Source: Verrucomicrobiota bacterium (GTDB lineage Bacteria; Verrucomicrobiota; Kiritimatiellia; RFP12; UBA1067). From it: a stretch of DNA of 32,664 nt. The stretch covers positions 1-32,664 of the forward strand of contig JAKJHA010000003.1 in assembly GCA_022704125.1 (NCBI GenBank), in the 5' to 3' direction. Of the stretch, positions 13,324-22,900 are shown piece by piece. The notes under the pieces are model-generated. The model did no database searches. It saw only the letters and a list, made by a program, of their open reading frames with translations, and was not told the origin of the DNA. A program made the translations under genes and the position numbers. Position 1 is the first letter of the stretch, and each line of letters opens with the position of its first letter.

Positions 13324-13392
13324 GTGTATCGTAATCGCGGGATCTGCGATTCGCTCCTTTTGGTGTTGACTCTTTCCGTCCCCCTCGCATAA
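13324..13392 (+). CDS. Possible 22-residue hydrophobic peptide or signal-peptide remnant
   Basis: GTG 13324-13326 stands 7 nt after a strong AAGGAGG ribosome site. The frame reads MYRNRGICDSLLLVLTLSVP plus two residues before TAA, like a signal peptide that stops early. It overlaps the promoter of the next gene. It could be a leader peptide, a remnant of a broken secreted-protein gene, or chance. Confidence 0.25.
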   Translation: MYRNRGICDSLLLVLTLSVPLA

Positions 13393-13393
13393 T
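13366..13393 (+). promoter_or_regulatory. Probable promoter of the carbohydrate gene cluster
   Basis: TTGACT (13366-13371), a 16-bp spacer and CATAAT (13388-13393), leaving a leader of about 60 nt before ATG 13463. Confidence 0.55.
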
Positions 13394-13462
13394 GGACGCT
13401 AACTGTGGAAGCTGGTTTGGTGCTGGCTAATCCTGCCCAGAGGAGTATGGGGGATTGACGTG

Positions 13463-14413
13463 ATGAGGGCATTCGCAATTGTCGTTTTCGGGGTGTGTGT
13501 CGCCTGTGCGGCGCAAGCCGGGAACGGGTGGGTCAAATATGAAGGGAACCCCGTGATGGGTGATCCCGTGAACCTTGGCACGTGTTTCGACGTGAACGTC
13601 ATCAAGGGGAGCGATACGGCGTTCAGCATGTACTTCTCGTGGCGGCCGAAGAAGGCAATCGCGCTTGTGAAGGGCGATGACGGGGCGACATGGTCGAAAC
13701 CGACGATCTGTCTGGCGGCTGATCCGGTGTCGGGTTGGGAAGACGATCTCAACCGCTCATGCACCGTATTCAAAGACGGCGTCTATCACATGTGGTACAC
13801 CGGTCAGGCGCGCGGATACTCGAAGATCGGTTACGCGACTTCGCGGGACGGCGTGGCGTTCACCCGGGTCTCGAAGCTGCCGGTCATGATCTCCGAACAT
13901 CCGTGGGAGGGCTTTTCAGTGATGAATCCCTATGTCCGTTGGGATGCGGCGCGCGGGGTGTGGCGGATGTGGTACGCCGCGGGCGAAACCTACGAGCCAA
14001 ACGTCCTCTGCTATGCGGAGTCGAAGGACGGGCTCAAGTGGGAGAAGTCGCTCCTGAACCCGATCTTCGTGAAGGGCGCGAAGGACTCATGGGAGCAGGA
14101 TCGCATCGGCGGTTGCGAGGTGCATCCGTTGCCGGACGGACGCTGGGTGATGTTTTACATCGGTTATTCCGATATCCATACCGCCCGCATCGGTGCTGCG
14201 ATTTCACCGGACGGCGTCACTCGCTGGACGCGCCTCAAGACGAACCCTATCGTCTCGCCGACGCCCGACACCTTTGACGCCTCGGCGTGCTACAAGCCGT
14301 CCGTCTTCCGCGATGAGAAGGGCGACCGCTGGCTCCTGTGGTACAATGGGCGCAACACGAACAAGGGCGAATACATCGGTTTGGTTATCCACAAGGGGCT
14401 TGATCTGGAATGA
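13463..14413 (+). CDS. Secreted five-bladed beta-propeller protein, GH43/GH130-like glycosidase
   Basis: 316 residues. A signal peptide (MRAFAIVVFGVCVACAAQAG) predicts export. The mature part repeats propeller-blade motifs: FSMYFSWRP, YHMWYTGQARGYSKIGYATS with DGVAF, WRMWYAAGETYE, WVMFYIGYSD with IGAAISPDG, and WLLWYNGRN with YIGLVIHKG. This W/Y-rich M-W-Y-x-G pattern is typical of the GH43/GH32/GH130 superfamily; the exact family and catalytic acids cannot be fixed by eye. ATG 13463 is preferred over GTG 13460. The stop overlaps the next gene's ATG, so both probably act on the same glycan. Confidence 0.75.
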   Translation: MRAFAIVVFGVCVACAAQAGNGWVKYEGNPVMGDPVNLGTCFDVNVIKGSDTAFSMYFSWRPKKAIALVKGDDGATWSKPTICLAADPVSGWEDDLNRSCTVFKDGVYHMWYTGQARGYSKIGYATSRDGVAFTRVSKLPVMISEHPWEGFSVMNPYVRWDAARGVWRMWYAAGETYEPNVLCYAESKDGLKWEKSLLNPIFVKGAKDSWEQDRIGGCEVHPLPDGRWVMFYIGYSDIHTARIGAAISPDGVTRWTRLKTNPIVSPTPDTFDASACYKPSVFRDEKGDRWLLWYNGRNTNKGEYIGLVIHKGLDLE

Positions 14414-15975
14414 ATGTTCTCGCTACATCCGCGACCTGTCTGGTCACGCTGTTGAATAGCTATGTCGCAGAGTTCAACGCGGCCGACGAGGAGCTTTACA
14501 CCAACACGATTCCCAACTCCGCCGCCGCGGAATTTCTCGCGCAGAGCATACCGCTGTTCGAGTGTCCGGACAAAACGATAGAGCGCACCTACTACTTTCG
14601 TTGGTGGACATATCGCAAGCACCTCCGCAAGACGCCGTCCGGCTGGGTGGTGACGGAGTTCTTGCCGGAGGTGGCGTGGGCGGGTAAATACAACACGATC
14701 TCATGCCCGTTCGGCCACCATCTGCGTGAAGGCCGTTGGCTGCGGCAGACGTCGTATCTTGACGACTATATCCGCTTCATGCTCACCGAGGGCACCGTGA
14801 ACGGCCCGCGCGCCTACGCATCTTGGCCGGCGTGGGGTACGCTCGAACGTGCCAAAGTCACCGGCGACTTCGGCTACGCGACGAATTACCTGCAGAAGTT
14901 TGTTGCCAACTACGAGGCGTGGGAGAAGGGATGGACGACGGGCGGCATGAGCCTCCGTGATGTGGCGAAGGGTCTCCGAGAAAGAAAGATTAAGACGGGA
15001 TTCCGCGCAGATCGCGGACTTTTCGATTTTACCGGCAATCGCGAAGGCAGCGAGTTTGCGCTTTCCCACGACGGGGCGCGCCCGCTGGTCAATGCGGCGA
15101 TGTGGGCCGAAGCGACGGCAATCGCCGAGATTGCAAAACGCTCCGGCGACGCCGGACTCGCCACTCGCTTCACCGAGAAGGCGGCGGCGCTCGAAAAGAG
15201 CATCAAGGAGAAACTCTGGAACAGCGACAAGCGATTCTTCACGGTGCTTTCCGTGGAAGGCGAACATGATGACGTCTGCGAACTCAACGGGTACGCGCCG
15301 TTCTACTTTCGGATGCCTCTCGCCGGATACGAAGCGGCATGGAAGCCGCTCGTCGAAGAGACGGGATTCGCCGCCCCGGTGGGGTTGACGTTCCCGGCGC
15401 GGAACACACCGGGCTTTGATCTGCGCATTGACCTCTCCAAGCATGAGTGCCTGTGGAACGGCCCGAGCTGGCCGTATGCGACATCCATTGCGCTCACTGC
15501 GCTGTACCAATCGCTACAAGGTCCCAATGCCGCCGCCATGCCGGTCGGGGCTTCCGACTTTGCGAAACTTCTCCGTCAGTACGCCGCCCAGCAGAAACTC
15601 ACGCTGCCCGACGGACGCGAGGTGCCGTGGATTGACGAAAACCTCGATCCCATCACCGGCGAGTGGATCGCGCGCAAGGTGATGATCGCTTGGGATCGCG
15701 AAGGCATCCGGCCGCTCAAATACCGTGAGCGCGGCAAGGATTACAATCATTCGACATTCTGCGACTTGGTGATCGCCGGACTTATCGGTGTGCAGCCGAA
15801 AGCCGACGGCATGTTCGAGGTGAAGCCGATGGTCCCGGACGCCTGGGATTGGTTCCGTCTCGAACATCTCCCCTACCACGGCAAGTTTTACACGATCATT
15901 TTTGACCGCACCGGCAAACGCTATGGCGGTGCCGCCGGGCTGAGAGTGATCGAAGAAGTGCCCAAAAATTCGTAA
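14410..15975 (+). CDS. (alpha/alpha)6 glycoside hydrolase, MGH1-like (GH63-related)
   Basis: 521 residues, started by an ATGA overlap. The fold is shown by FRWWTYRKHL, FGHHLREGRWLRQTSYLDDY (about 101-120), long helices with NAAMWAEATAIAEIAKRSG, FTEKAAALEKSIKEKLWN and HECLWNGPSWPYATSIALTA (about 345-365), and a C-terminal beta segment. These blocks are those of the MGH1-like/GH63-type glucosidase-mannosidase group. No clear signal peptide is seen, although the first 16 residues are mildly hydrophobic; it may be cytoplasmic, unlike its secreted partner. Substrate unknown; plant or host-glycan oligosaccharides are possible. Confidence 0.8.
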   Translation: MNVLATSATCLVTLLNSYVAEFNAADEELYTNTIPNSAAAEFLAQSIPLFECPDKTIERTYYFRWWTYRKHLRKTPSGWVVTEFLPEVAWAGKYNTISCPFGHHLREGRWLRQTSYLDDYIRFMLTEGTVNGPRAYASWPAWGTLERAKVTGDFGYATNYLQKFVANYEAWEKGWTTGGMSLRDVAKGLRERKIKTGFRADRGLFDFTGNREGSEFALSHDGARPLVNAAMWAEATAIAEIAKRSGDAGLATRFTEKAAALEKSIKEKLWNSDKRFFTVLSVEGEHDDVCELNGYAPFYFRMPLAGYEAAWKPLVEETGFAAPVGLTFPARNTPGFDLRIDLSKHECLWNGPSWPYATSIALTALYQSLQGPNAAAMPVGASDFAKLLRQYAAQQKLTLPDGREVPWIDENLDPITGEWIARKVMIAWDREGIRPLKYRERGKDYNHSTFCDLVIAGLIGVQPKADGMFEVKPMVPDAWDWFRLEHLPYHGKFYTIIFDRTGKRYGGAAGLRVIEEVPKNS

Positions 15976-15992
15976 CCAGAAAGGTGACTCAT

Positions 15993-16880
15993 ATGCAAAC
16001 AGCATCCATGAACCTCTCGCGTCGTGACGCGTTCCGTCTTGCCGGGGCTGCGGCGGCGACGGCTGCGCTGGCGCCGACGGCAGCACGCGCGCAAGAACAG
16101 ACGCCGAAACTTAAAGGGCGTATCCGTCAGTCGGTCACATGCTGGCCGCTACGCAAGATCCCGCCGGCGGACCTTTGCCGTCAGATCAAAGAGATGGGGA
16201 TGGTCGGTCTGGATCTGGTGGGCGACCGCAACCTCTGGCCGGTCCTCAAAGAGCACGGATTGACGGCCACGATGGTGCCCGGCGCGGGCGGCATCAAGGA
16301 CGGTATCAACAACACCGCCAGGCATCCGGAGTTCCTCAAGAATTTCCGCGAGAATATCGCCGCAGCCGCTAAGTTCGGCTGGAAGCGCGTCATCACACTG
16401 GCCGGCGACCGCAAGGGCATCAGCGATGCCGACGGCATGGCCGCCTGCGTGCCGATCTTGAAGGAGGCGGTCAAGATCGCGGCCGACCATGACGTGACCA
16501 TCTGCATGGAGCTGCTCAACAGCAAGGTGGACCATCCCGGCTACATGTGCGACCACACGGCGTGGGGCGTGGAACTCTGCAAGCGCGTGGATTCGCCGCG
16601 CTTTAAGCTGCTCTACGACATCTACCACATGCAGATCATGGAGGGCGATATCATCCGCACGATCCGCGAGAACATCGAGTACATCGGGCACTTCCATACC
16701 GCCGGCAATCCCGGACGTAAGGACCTCGACGAAGATCAGGAGTTGTACTATCCCGCGATCATGCGCACCATCGCGCAGTTGCAGGAGGAGGGCAAGTTCG
16801 ACGGTTACGTGGCGCATGAGTTCTCGCCGAAAAACGGCATGGAGTCGCTACGCAAAGCGGTTCAGATCTGCGATGTGTAG
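15993..16880 (+). CDS. Tat-exported TIM-barrel protein, hydroxypyruvate/sugar isomerase-like
   Basis: 295 residues from ATG 15993 behind AAAGG (8-nt spacer). The N-terminus has a twin-arginine signal, SRRDAFRLAG at 9-18, then a hydrophobic Ala-rich run ending AARAQ. The rest is a xylose-isomerase-like TIM barrel: MVGLDLVGDRN, KRVITLAGDRKG, ICMELLNSK, KLLYDIYHMQI, IGHFHTAGNPGR and YVAHEFSP. These give the Glu, Asp-x-His and final Glu metal ligands found in the hydroxypyruvate isomerase group. Export through Tat suggests a metal-loaded periplasmic enzyme acting on products of the neighbouring glycosidases. The exact substrate is not deducible. Confidence 0.82.
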   Translation: MQTASMNLSRRDAFRLAGAAAATAALAPTAARAQEQTPKLKGRIRQSVTCWPLRKIPPADLCRQIKEMGMVGLDLVGDRNLWPVLKEHGLTATMVPGAGGIKDGINNTARHPEFLKNFRENIAAAAKFGWKRVITLAGDRKGISDADGMAACVPILKEAVKIAADHDVTICMELLNSKVDHPGYMCDHTAWGVELCKRVDSPRFKLLYDIYHMQIMEGDIIRTIRENIEYIGHFHTAGNPGRKDLDEDQELYYPAIMRTIAQLQEEGKFDGYVAHEFSPKNGMESLRKAVQICDV

Positions 16881-16904
16881 ACTGTTCCCGCAGTGAGGCC
16901 GCGA

Positions 16905-18188
16905 ATGCGCATCCTGTACATTCTGCCGGGATCGGGCGGATCGTTTTACTGCCAGAATTGTCTGCGCGACATGGCGTTGGCGGAGGCGCTGCGCCAGCGC
17001 GGACATACTGTCATCTCGATGCCGCTCTATCTGCCGGCGACGGCGCAGGCCGCAGCACCGGATGCCGTGCCGGTCTTTTATGGCGCGGTCTCGCTGTATC
17101 TGCGTCACCGTTTCGCGGCACTGCGCCGTCTGCCGCGTGCGTGGTTCGCGCCCTTGGATGCGTGGCCGGTGTTGCGCCTCGCGGCGCGTTTTTCAGAATC
17201 GACATCGGCGGCGGGGCTCGAAGACCTGACGCTCTCGATGCTGAGTGGCGAGGAGGGGCGACAGGCCGAAGAACTGCAGCGCGTGGCCGAGTGGATCACC
17301 GCGTTGCCGCTACATGAAAAGCCCGAGTTGATCGTGCTCTCCAATGCGCTGCTGATTGGACTGGCGCGGACTCTCAAACAGGCCGCCCGTTGTCCGTTGG
17401 TCTGCTGGCTTCAGGATGAGCATGTCTGGCTCGACGCGATGGACGCCGCGCTGCGGAGCGCTGCATTGCGCGTGATGGCGGCGCGTGCCGATGCCGTCGA
17501 CCGCTTCGTCGCGGTCAGCGCCTCTTACGCCGACCGTATGGCGGAGTGGCTGGCGCTTGACCGCAGCCGCTTTCGCGTGGTCTATCCGGGGCTTGATCCA
17601 TCGTTCTACCAACAGGCCGATCCTACCCGACGCCCGCCCGTGATCGGTTTCTTGTCGCGGTTGTCCGCCGAAGAAGGCTTCGATCGTTTTGTGGACGCCT
17701 TTCTGCTACTCCGCCGCGATTCGCGTTTTTCGGATGTGCGGCTCGCCGCGACCGGCGGTCCTTCAGCGGATCGCCGCTTCCTGAAACGGCAGCGCCGCAA
17801 GCTGGCCGCAACAGGCGCGCTGGCCGATGCCGAAATCACGCCGGACCGTTTCGCGCACGACCGCGTGGGATTCCTCGCCGGGCTGAGTGTGCTCTCGGTG
17901 CCCGGTGGCACCGCACCCGAAGCGCTCGGCTACTATGCGCTGGAGGCGATGGCGGCCGGCGTGCCGCTGGTGTTGCCGGCGCACGGTGCGTTTCCCGAAT
18001 TGGCCGATCTAGCAGGGTGCGGCGTGCTGACGTCTGACGCACAACCGGAAACTCTTGCCCGCGCATGGGCCGAGTTGCTGGCTGATTCGGAACGCCTGCG
18101 CCGGGAATCCAAACGCGGTCTGGCTGCGACGCGGACGCACTTCTCACATGAGGCGTGCGCGGCTGCGTTTGAGTACGCAGTCGTGTAA
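16905..18188 (+). CDS. Glycosyltransferase, GT4-like (GT-B fold)
   Basis: 427 residues. ATG 16905 is preferred to GTG 16893 because TGAGG lies 6 nt upstream. The N-terminal domain begins RILYILPGSGGSFYCQNCLR and contains RQRGHTVISMPLY; the C-terminal domain has FRVVYPGLDP, VIGFLSRLSAEEGFDRFVDA and PEALGYYALEAMAAGVPLVL, the E-x7-E motif of GT4 enzymes. It probably transfers a sugar from a nucleotide donor to a surface or storage glycan. It is 24 nt after the isomerase-like gene and may be co-transcribed. A hairpin (18291-18305) lies about 100 nt downstream. Confidence 0.85.
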   Translation: MRILYILPGSGGSFYCQNCLRDMALAEALRQRGHTVISMPLYLPATAQAAAPDAVPVFYGAVSLYLRHRFAALRRLPRAWFAPLDAWPVLRLAARFSESTSAAGLEDLTLSMLSGEEGRQAEELQRVAEWITALPLHEKPELIVLSNALLIGLARTLKQAARCPLVCWLQDEHVWLDAMDAALRSAALRVMAARADAVDRFVAVSASYADRMAEWLALDRSRFRVVYPGLDPSFYQQADPTRRPPVIGFLSRLSAEEGFDRFVDAFLLLRRDSRFSDVRLAATGGPSADRRFLKRQRRKLAATGALADAEITPDRFAHDRVGFLAGLSVLSVPGGTAPEALGYYALEAMAAGVPLVLPAHGAFPELADLAGCGVLTSDAQPETLARAWAELLADSERLRRESKRGLAATRTHFSHEACAAAFEYAVV

Positions 18189-18250
18189 TCACATGGCTTG
18201 CACACACCACACCACACGTCATCGAAAAAACATTCAGTCACTAGTGCCAT

Positions 18251-18305
18251 CGACTAGGTGTAGCGACTAAGCGTAGCCGACTAAGTGTTTCCGCGCGTAG
18301 CGCGG
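18251..18305. repeat. Triple CGACTA repeat followed by a hairpin
   Basis: Three near-tandem copies: CGACTAGGTGTAG (18251), CGACTAAGCGTAG (18264) and CGACTAAGTGT (18278). The hairpin CCGCGC-GTA-GCGCGG (18291-18305) then runs into TTCTTGTT, which could act as a weak terminator for the glycosyltransferase gene. The block lies between convergent genes. Confidence 0.6.
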
Positions 18306-18351
18306 TTCTTGTTACCGCACTTCAAAATACGTTCCCCGCCGTTGTTCGTTA

Positions 18352-19275
18352 TCAGCTATTCGCCGTTCCCTCTTTGATCACCGAGGTGGCGGCTTTGAGG
18401 ATGCCGGCCACATTCGCCAGATCAGAGGGGATGATCATGGTGTTGTTGGCCTTGGCGAGCTTGCCGAATTCGTTCAGGTATTGCTGAGCGAGTTGCATGT
18501 TCACCGCGTTCAGGCCGCCCTGCTCATTGATCGCTGCGGCCACTTGGCGAATACCGCTGGCCTGCGCTTCCGCCACCAGCAGGATCTCCTGCGCACGACC
18601 ACCCGCCTCATTGATGCGCTTTGTTTTCTCGCCTTCTGAGATTGCGATCGCCTGCTGCTTCTCGCCTTCGGCGCGGTTGATCTTGGCCTGACGGTCACCT
18701 TCGGACTCGGCAATCAGGGCACGCTTTTCGCGTTCGGCGCGCATCTGCTTCTCCATTGCATCGCGGATCGTCTGGGGCGGCGTGATGTTCTTGATCTCAT
18801 AACGCGTAACCTTGACGCCCCAAGGGCCGGACGCCTTGTCCACGGCCTCGACGATTGCGCTGTTGATGTGCATGCGCTCTTCGAAGCTCCGATCCAGTTC
18901 CAGCTTACCCATCTCGGAGCGCATGGTGGTCTGCGCGAGCTGTGTGGTGGCGAAGAGGTAGTTGCCGATGCCGTAGGAGGCTTTGGCCGGGTCCATCACC
19001 TGAAGGTAGAGGACGCCGTCCACTTCGACGGTGATGTTGTCGCGCGTGATGCACTGCTGCGGCGGCACGTCGATCGCCTGTTCCTTGAGCGTGTGTCGAT
19101 ACGAAACGCGGTCGAGGATCGGCACCAGCACGTGGAGGCCCGCCTCGAGCGTGCAGTGGTATTTCCCCAGCCGCTCCACGATGAATGCCTGCTTCTGCGG
19201 CACAATGCGCACGCACTTGTAAAGCGTGTAGACCACAGCGAACGCGATCAGATAAACGATGTATTGAGCCTGCAT
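18352..19275 (-). CDS. SPFH/stomatin-family paraslipin (QmcA-like)
   Basis: 307 residues. A single N-terminal membrane segment (YIVYLIAFAVVYTLY) is followed by the SPFH domain: VPQKQAFIVERLGKYHCTLE, GLHVLVPILDRVSYRHTLKE, DVPPQQCITRDNITVEVDGV and VTRYEIKNITPP. A long charged coiled coil (about 170-230: EKQMRAEREKRALIAESEGD and on) and a short C-terminal hydrophobic patch complete the paraslipin layout. Such proteins form large ring assemblies on the inner membrane. AAGGAAAG precedes ATG 19275. The NfeD gene lies 72 nt upstream in the same direction, the classic partner arrangement. Confidence 0.93.
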   Translation of the reverse strand: MQAQYIVYLIAFAVVYTLYKCVRIVPQKQAFIVERLGKYHCTLEAGLHVLVPILDRVSYRHTLKEQAIDVPPQQCITRDNITVEVDGVLYLQVMDPAKASYGIGNYLFATTQLAQTTMRSEMGKLELDRSFEERMHINSAIVEAVDKASGPWGVKVTRYEIKNITPPQTIRDAMEKQMRAEREKRALIAESEGDRQAKINRAEGEKQQAIAISEGEKTKRINEAGGRAQEILLVAEAQASGIRQVAAAINEQGGLNAVNMQLAQQYLNEFGKLAKANNTMIIPSDLANVAGILKAATSVIKEGTANS

Positions 19276-19347
19276 GATTCTTTCCTTCTCTTTTTCAGGA
19301 TGCCAAGCCAGCCCGTTTCGTCAGGCGACTTAGCATCGTTGTGAACA

Positions 19348-19782
19348 TTAGACCGCTTCAACTCGAAGCGTCAGATTTTTTTTGCCGATCACTCGGACCG
19401 ACGCGCCGACATCGAACTCGCCTTCGGCCTCGGCATCCCACGTCGTACCACCCAACTCGACCCGCCCCGGCTTATTCGGCGCGATGGACTGCGTCACCAG
19501 CGCCAACTTGCCGGTGAATCCGTCGTCGGGATCATCCGATACCTTGCGTGTTCCGCTGAAAACCGACTTGAGGCTTTTACGCAGCAGCACAAGGTAGAGC
19601 ACCGACAGCGCGGAAAATAGAAGCCACTGCCAGCCCTGAGCGAGCGTCGGCATCAGCCACACGATCAAGGCCACCGTCAACGCAGCCAATCCGAAGAACA
19701 GCGACACCAAACCCGGCGTCATGATCTCGAAAAGGATCAGCGCCACACCGGCATATAGCCAATACATAGCTGTCATTTGCAT
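19348..19782 (-). CDS. NfeD-like membrane protein (NfeD1b type)
   Basis: 144 residues from ATG 19780-19782, chosen for GGAGGGGGG just upstream. Two or three transmembrane segments occupy residues 5-70 (YWLYAGVALILFEIMTPGLV, LTVALIVWLMPTL, WLLFSALSVLYLVLL). The C-terminal 75 residues form an OB-like domain: GKLALVTQSIAPNKPGRVEL, then DVGASVRVIGKKNLTLRVEA. NfeD proteins partner stomatin-like SPFH proteins, here the next gene. There is no protease domain, so this is the short form. Confidence 0.9.
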   Translation of the reverse strand: MQMTAMYWLYAGVALILFEIMTPGLVSLFFGLAALTVALIVWLMPTLAQGWQWLLFSALSVLYLVLLRKSLKSVFSGTRKVSDDPDDGFTGKLALVTQSIAPNKPGRVELGGTTWDAEAEGEFDVGASVRVIGKKNLTLRVEAV

Positions 19783-19862
19783 CCGAGCCCCCCTCCATGG
19801 GTCCACATCATCACGGGGTCAATTAAATCAGGTCACCCCACCGTTTGACAAGGACGGATTAC

Positions 19863-19960
19863 GGGATTTAGGATTTGGGAGTTGGGATTTAGGAGTTTTT
19901 GGAGCCGCCAGCACTACCGGCACTGCCGGTGCTACGAGTGGTGGCGGCGTAAACGCCGCC
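19863..19960. repeat. Direct repeat plus overlapping alternative hairpins
   Basis: GGGATTTAGGA occurs at 19863 and 19884. Next come arms GCCGCCAGCACT (19904-19915) and AGTGGTGGCGGC (19937-19948), pairing at 11 of 12 positions and enclosing ACCGGCA-C-TGCCGGT (19916-19930). The right arm also begins a second perfect stem, GGCGGCGT-AA-ACGCCGCC (19943-19960), so the two folds exclude each other. It lies downstream of the LamG gene and upstream of nfeD. Confidence 0.65.
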
Positions 19961-19989
19961 CGCAGAACTTGAGCGTCGCACGGAAAATG

Positions 19990-22900
19990 TCACCGCAAAA
20001 AGAGCAGCGAACCGGCACCGTAGACGCGACACCAGAAGGCACCGGATGCAATCTCGAACTTCACATCGCGCGTGCCCGATACATTTTCCACACTCCAGCG
20101 CTCGGCCAAATCGCCCAGGCCAACATCTGTCACGGAGGTGCCGCGCGCGATTTCCCAATTGCCCGTGGCCTCTGGGGCGGATAGCGTGATCGTGCCACCG
20201 CCCGCCAGCGTGACGGTGCCGTTCGCTGTGATCAGCGGTCCCTTGTTCGCCGCCGTCAGCGTGATTGCCGCGCCGTCGGGAATCTCCACGTCGCCGGGAT
20301 AGGCGACCTGCGCCGCGCCGTCGATCGCCGTGGCGCGGAAGGTGGCGTTCACGCGCGTGACGCCTTCCGGCAACGCGAGCGCACCACCCGCCATTTCGAA
20401 GTAACCCGTGAACCCGGTGGGATTCGCGCCGAGCGTGAGTTCCGCGTCTTCCGGCAGCTTCAGCGTGCCGTCGCCCGTGAGCGTGCCCGCGAACGTGTTT
20501 GTGCCTGCAAGCGCCAGCCGCCCGCTCACGAGGCTGAGTGTACCTTCACCGGAGAGTTGACCGACCTCCTCATCGGAGCCATTTACCTCAAGCGTCGCAC
20601 CCTGCGCCACCGTCACCGCGCCGCCCGGCGGCAGCACGTGCACACCGCGCGCGTCCGCGCGCATCGTCGCACGGATCTGCTGCACGCTTAGCGCCTGATC
20701 GAACACCTTCACCTCGTCAAGCGCACCGCGGAAGAGCGCCCAAGTCGCCGTGGTCTTCGAGCCGAGATAGAAGCGGGCTGTGTCTCGTAGAGAGTCATTC
20801 ATGAACGCATCACCCGACGAGAAGCCGTCCACGTACTGTCCATCTACGAAGTTCCGCACGCCCGTCTCGGGATGGTACGTTGTGGCGAAATGGTGCCAGC
20901 GCTGAGGCGCGTCGCAGTCGTGAAGGCCGGGGAGCGTGCTGCCGGAGTTGATATCGAACAGGCTGCCGTTCGGCTTGCGTATGCAGCATCGCATACTCCA
21001 AGTTCTGTCGTTCTGATCGTACCAGTAGCTGAACATGTAGTTGATCGTTTTGTCCACGGGACAGCCCCAACTGATGAAAGTGGGGTAGTGCACGTTATTG
21101 CCCTGTTTGGTGAACTCGTCCGCCTGATGGGTCTGTATCCAGAGAGACACCGTAAACGGCTGGCCGTTTGACGGGATCGCCTCCGGGAAGCCGTCGCTGC
21201 ACAGATAGGAGAGTTTGTACGCATCGAACTTGAGCGCCTTGCCACCGAGAGGTGAGTCGATGAGCGTGAGCGTGCCGTCGCCGCATTTGACGAGGTCATT
21301 CGTGCCGACGGAGTCCTTGCCGATGTTGGACGCATCCTCGAATGCATAGTGCAACACGGGCACGGGGGCTTCCGCGCTCGCATCCGGCACCGCGCCGCGC
21401 GCGAGTGCCACCAGGTCTCTGTGCGCATAGAGATGCGCCACGTCCGCAGCGTCAAGCGCCTCGGTGTAGATGCGCACATCGTCGATGAGCCCCTTGAATT
21501 GGCGATCCGTCCTACTGAGCTGCCGCCCGATGCACACCTGCTTTAAAAGCGGAATCGCAAGCGCCTGCGCGACGTCTGTCCACCACGTCTGCACGCCGTC
21601 GCAGTAAACGGTAAACACGCTCCCCTTGCGCACGGCCGCATAGTGGTGCCACGCGCCCTGCGGATTGGGAGGCGAAGGGACGTTGGCGAAATCAAGTGTG
21701 CCACCCCAGTGGGAAAGGCAGAGTGTGCCGGCGGAAATGCCGTTGTAGCGGAACACGACCTCCTGGAAGGCGTCTTGTTTGCCCAGCGAAACGAACGTAC
21801 CCGGGTCGCCGCAGTCCGCATCAGGCTTTACCCACACGCTGATCGTGTAGTCTGTATCACCTGTGAGGTACGGCGATTTCACCGTCGCCTCAAGCCTCTG
21901 CGCCGAAGTGCCGGGGAACCGTGCCACCCAGCCGCCGCGCTCGGCGTCGTATTCACGCGAGACACCGCTCTGCGTGGTGAGGGTGTACCCGTTGCATGTG
22001 GCATCGACACCCAGGTTGTCATCTTCAAAGTCGTAGACGGCGAATGGTTGCGGCAACACCGCTGTGTTCTGGAGAACGAGCGTGCCTTCGCGCACCTCGG
22101 TACCGCCCGTGTGCGTGAGCGCACCGCCGAGCGTGAGCACGTTCGGGCCGGTCTTTGCGAACACGCTCTCACCGCGCACGCCCGCATTGTAGGTGCCCGG
22201 GCCGGTCATCGCGAGTTCGCCGCCCGCATTCATCACGATGCCGCCGCGCACGGCATTACCGTCCACACGGGCGAGGGTCTGCGTGCCGGCGAGTTGGATT
22301 TCGCCGTTGAGTTCGGTATACAACCGTGTGTTCGCGGGGATCGCCACCGGCTCACCTGCCGTGCCAACGAGATCGCCGTCCGAAATGGGCTCTTTGCCGG
22401 CGAGGAGTTGCTCAATGCCCGTGGGACCGAGCGCACGCGAATAGATGCGCACGTCATCGATATCGCCGCAGAAGAAACGACTCCATTCCGGCAGACGGCC
22501 GATGAAAATCTGAACGGTCTCTGGTAGCGTCATTTCAAGGACAATACTCCGTTCGTCGAGCACCTTCACGCCGTCCATCCATACGGTGAGGCGGCACCCT
22601 TCGCGCATCGCCATATAGTGATGCCACTGCGTGGGGTCCGAAGGGCCGGGGAGATTATTCCAGTCGCCTGCCTGGTTCCAGTGGCCGAGCAGGAGCGTGT
22701 TGCAGGCGTTATTCACGAAGCGGAACTGCACAACGCTGTGATCGGCGCACTGCGACCCGATCGCGACCATCGTGGGATAGCCGTTCGCAACGGGCGTGTC
22801 GAAGGTCCGCGCCCACAGGCTGATCGTATAGTCCGAGTCGCCCGTGAGTTCGGTGGTGTCCGTAACGGTGGCCACAAGCTCACCGCCGGAGTTGGCCGTG

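Noticed and set aside
21643-22527. 294-residue plus-strand open frame
   Set aside because: It is antisense to the LamG protein, shows no domain, and has Arg/His/Ala-rich shadow composition.
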